A DNA stretch of 64,000 nucleotides from Psychrobacter nivimaris (GTDB lineage Bacteria; Pseudomonadota; Gammaproteobacteria; Pseudomonadales; Moraxellaceae), in NCBI RefSeq assembly GCF_009812035.1, contig NZ_VZIZ01000007.1, forward strand, positions 186,001-250,000. The letters run 5' to 3'. The position numbers and the translations under genes are program-made. The notes under the pieces are model-generated. The model was not told the origin of the DNA. It ran no database searches and saw only the letters and a program-made list of their open reading frames with translations. The first letter of the stretch is position 1, and each line of letters begins with the position of its first letter. Of the stretch, positions 62,980 through 64,000 are shown in pieces.

Positions 62980-64000
62980 ATGTCGATGTTCAGTATAGAA
63001 CCAAGCAGCTTATCGTTGAGTCTGACACTTGGGCTGACTTTAGGTCTGAGCGCTTGCCAGAGCCTACCCAAACAGCCACATCTACCTGAGAGCCAAGCGC
63101 TATCAGCGCGAGTCAATGCGTTGTATCAACAACCCGATAGTTCAAACGGTGAACAAGAGAACACCATAGAGCCGAGTTCTACTGATCTAGTGACCGCCAT
63201 CACAGCACAAAATGAAATTCATCCTGATTTGTCAGGCTATCATCCGATCGTCACTGGGGCAAATGCGTTTGCCGCCCGTAGTATCTTAACGGGTATGGCC
63301 ACGCGCAATATCGATGCGCAGTATTATATTTGGCATAACGATCAGGCTGGTCAGCTTCTACTAAAAGACTTATGGGATGCGGCTGAGCGCGGCGTAATCG
63401 TGCGCTTATTGTTAGATGATTTTAATAATAGTGCCAAGTTCGACCAGCATTTATTACGCTTTGCCAGTCATCCCAATATCGCGGTACGTATTATCAATCC
63501 TTTGATGCATCGTAAGTTTCCAACATTGAACTATGTGACTGGTTTGCCGCGTATCAATCGCCGCATGCACAATAAAAGCATGACCTTTGATAAGCAAATT
63601 ACTATCATCGGCGGGCGTAATATTGGCAACGAATACCTTAGCAATGACCAAAGCAGCCAATTTGCAGATTTGGATGTCTTACTTATCGGTAAAGTCGTTG
63701 CAGATATTGATAACAGCTTTTATGACTATTGGTCATCGCCTTTATCATTTGATATCGAGACCTTAGCGAAATTTGATGATGACGTTACACCTGATTTTTT
63801 AAAGGCCTTAGATAAGCTCGGCCTGGATGAAGAAAACAACGAAGGCAGCAGCTTGACGGTTTATAAGGCTGCGATCAAAGACTCTACGATTGATAGTGAC
63901 TTGATTAATAAGCGTGTGCCTTTTCGTTGGACCGACATGCAGTTCTTAAGTGATGATGTGGGCAAACTAAGCAAAACAGTTCCTGCCGATACCAACTTGG
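62980..64000 (+). CDS. Phospholipase D-family lipoprotein (ClsC/YmdC-like), cut by window edge
   Basis: The frame from ATG 62980 stays open to the window end (340 codons). The signal ends in LTLGLSACQS, a lipobox with Cys about residue 26. The domain includes ATRNIDAQYYIWHNDQAGQLLLKDLWDAAERGVIVRLLLDDFN, then the first HKD motif RMHNKSMTFDKQITIIGGRNIGNEYL (His-x-Lys-x4-Asp). This is the PLD/cardiolipin-synthase family with a membrane lipid anchor, most like YmdC-type enzymes that make cardiolipin or related phospholipids. The second HKD would lie beyond the window. It is divergent from metZ. Confidence 0.88.
   Translation, partial: MSMFSIEPSSLSLSLTLGLTLGLSACQSLPKQPHLPESQALSARVNALYQQPDSSNGEQENTIEPSSTDLVTAITAQNEIHPDLSGYHPIVTGANAFAARSILTGMATRNIDAQYYIWHNDQAGQLLLKDLWDAAERGVIVRLLLDDFNNSAKFDQHLLRFASHPNIAVRIINPLMHRKFPTLNYVTGLPRINRRMHNKSMTFDKQITIIGGRNIGNEYLSNDQSSQFADLDVLLIGKVVADIDNSFYDYWSSPLSFDIETLAKFDDDVTPDFLKALDKLGLDEENNEGSSLTVYKAAIKDSTIDSDLINKRVPFRWTDMQFLSDDVGKLSKTVPADTNL

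Noticed and set aside
1..64000. CRISPR arrays, tRNA/rRNA genes, insertion sequences, prophage
   Set aside because: Looked for regular spacer-repeat units, cloverleaf-like ends and transposase motifs; none was seen in the window.

Overview
The window is a chromosomal segment of a gammaproteobacterium of the Moraxellaceae, most likely Psychrobacter. The basis is gene content and protein style: carA-carB-greA, MetZ-type methionine synthesis, YcgL, tandem BCCT osmolyte transporters, a gcv operon with a single-chain GcvP, and AT-rich intergenic DNA with many short Rho-independent terminators. This assignment rests on recognition, not on a database search. I see no rRNA, tRNA, insertion sequence or CRISPR array.

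Layout. 1-4.0 kb: a head-to-tail array of three related BCCT (betaine/choline/carnitine) transporters with a period of about 1.9 kb; the first is cut by the window edge. 4.2-9.1 kb: a PQQ-type aldose dehydrogenase lipoprotein, ClpB and an L,D-transpeptidase. 9.2-11.8 kb: an acyl-CoA synthetase/SDR pair. 12.1-17.0 kb: topoisomerase IB, a GNAT acetyltransferase, PpnP, release factor 2 (with its programmed frameshift), a HAD phosphatase and a gamma-carbonic-anhydrase-like protein. 17.0-23.0 kb: carAB, preceded by what looks like a leader-peptide attenuator, then greA. 23.4-28.4 kb: a secreted DUF11-like protein, a radical-SAM/DUF4130 pair linked to DNA repair, and a glycosyltransferase. 28.4-30.1 kb: a broken agmatine deiminase remnant and a succinate-semialdehyde dehydrogenase.

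30.1-40.4 kb is a catabolic region. An APC permease, a GabT/DavT aminotransferase and a GabD/DavD dehydrogenase face one IclR regulator; a CaiB-type CoA-transferase and glutaryl-CoA dehydrogenase face a second. Together they would take 5-aminovalerate (from lysine) or GABA through glutarate semialdehyde, glutarate and glutaryl-CoA to crotonyl-CoA. Dyad-symmetric sites lie in both divergent promoter regions. An 80-bp direct repeat made of a terminator plus the permease 3' end flanks an inserted-looking 0.8-kb segment at 30.2-31.0 kb.

40.4-42.6 kb is the least conventional part: two paralogous free-standing Hint (hedgehog/intein-fold) proteins. They have lost the catalytic cysteine and the terminal asparagine, and they sit immediately behind a truncated RtcR-like tail. 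42.8-51.1 kb: an FMN glutamate-synthase-like protein, a DUF2233 lipoprotein, flavohemoglobin with a 31-bp perfect palindrome upstream (NsrR-like), a MoxR/VWA pair, a membrane protein and YcgL. 51.5-57.6 kb: a glycine riboswitch and gcvT-gcvH-nitroreductase-gcvP. 57.8-64 kb: a lipase-like hydrolase, RNase D (15-bp tandem repeats lie at the 3' ends of both), recR, ybaB, metZ and the start of a phospholipase-D-family lipoprotein that runs off the window.
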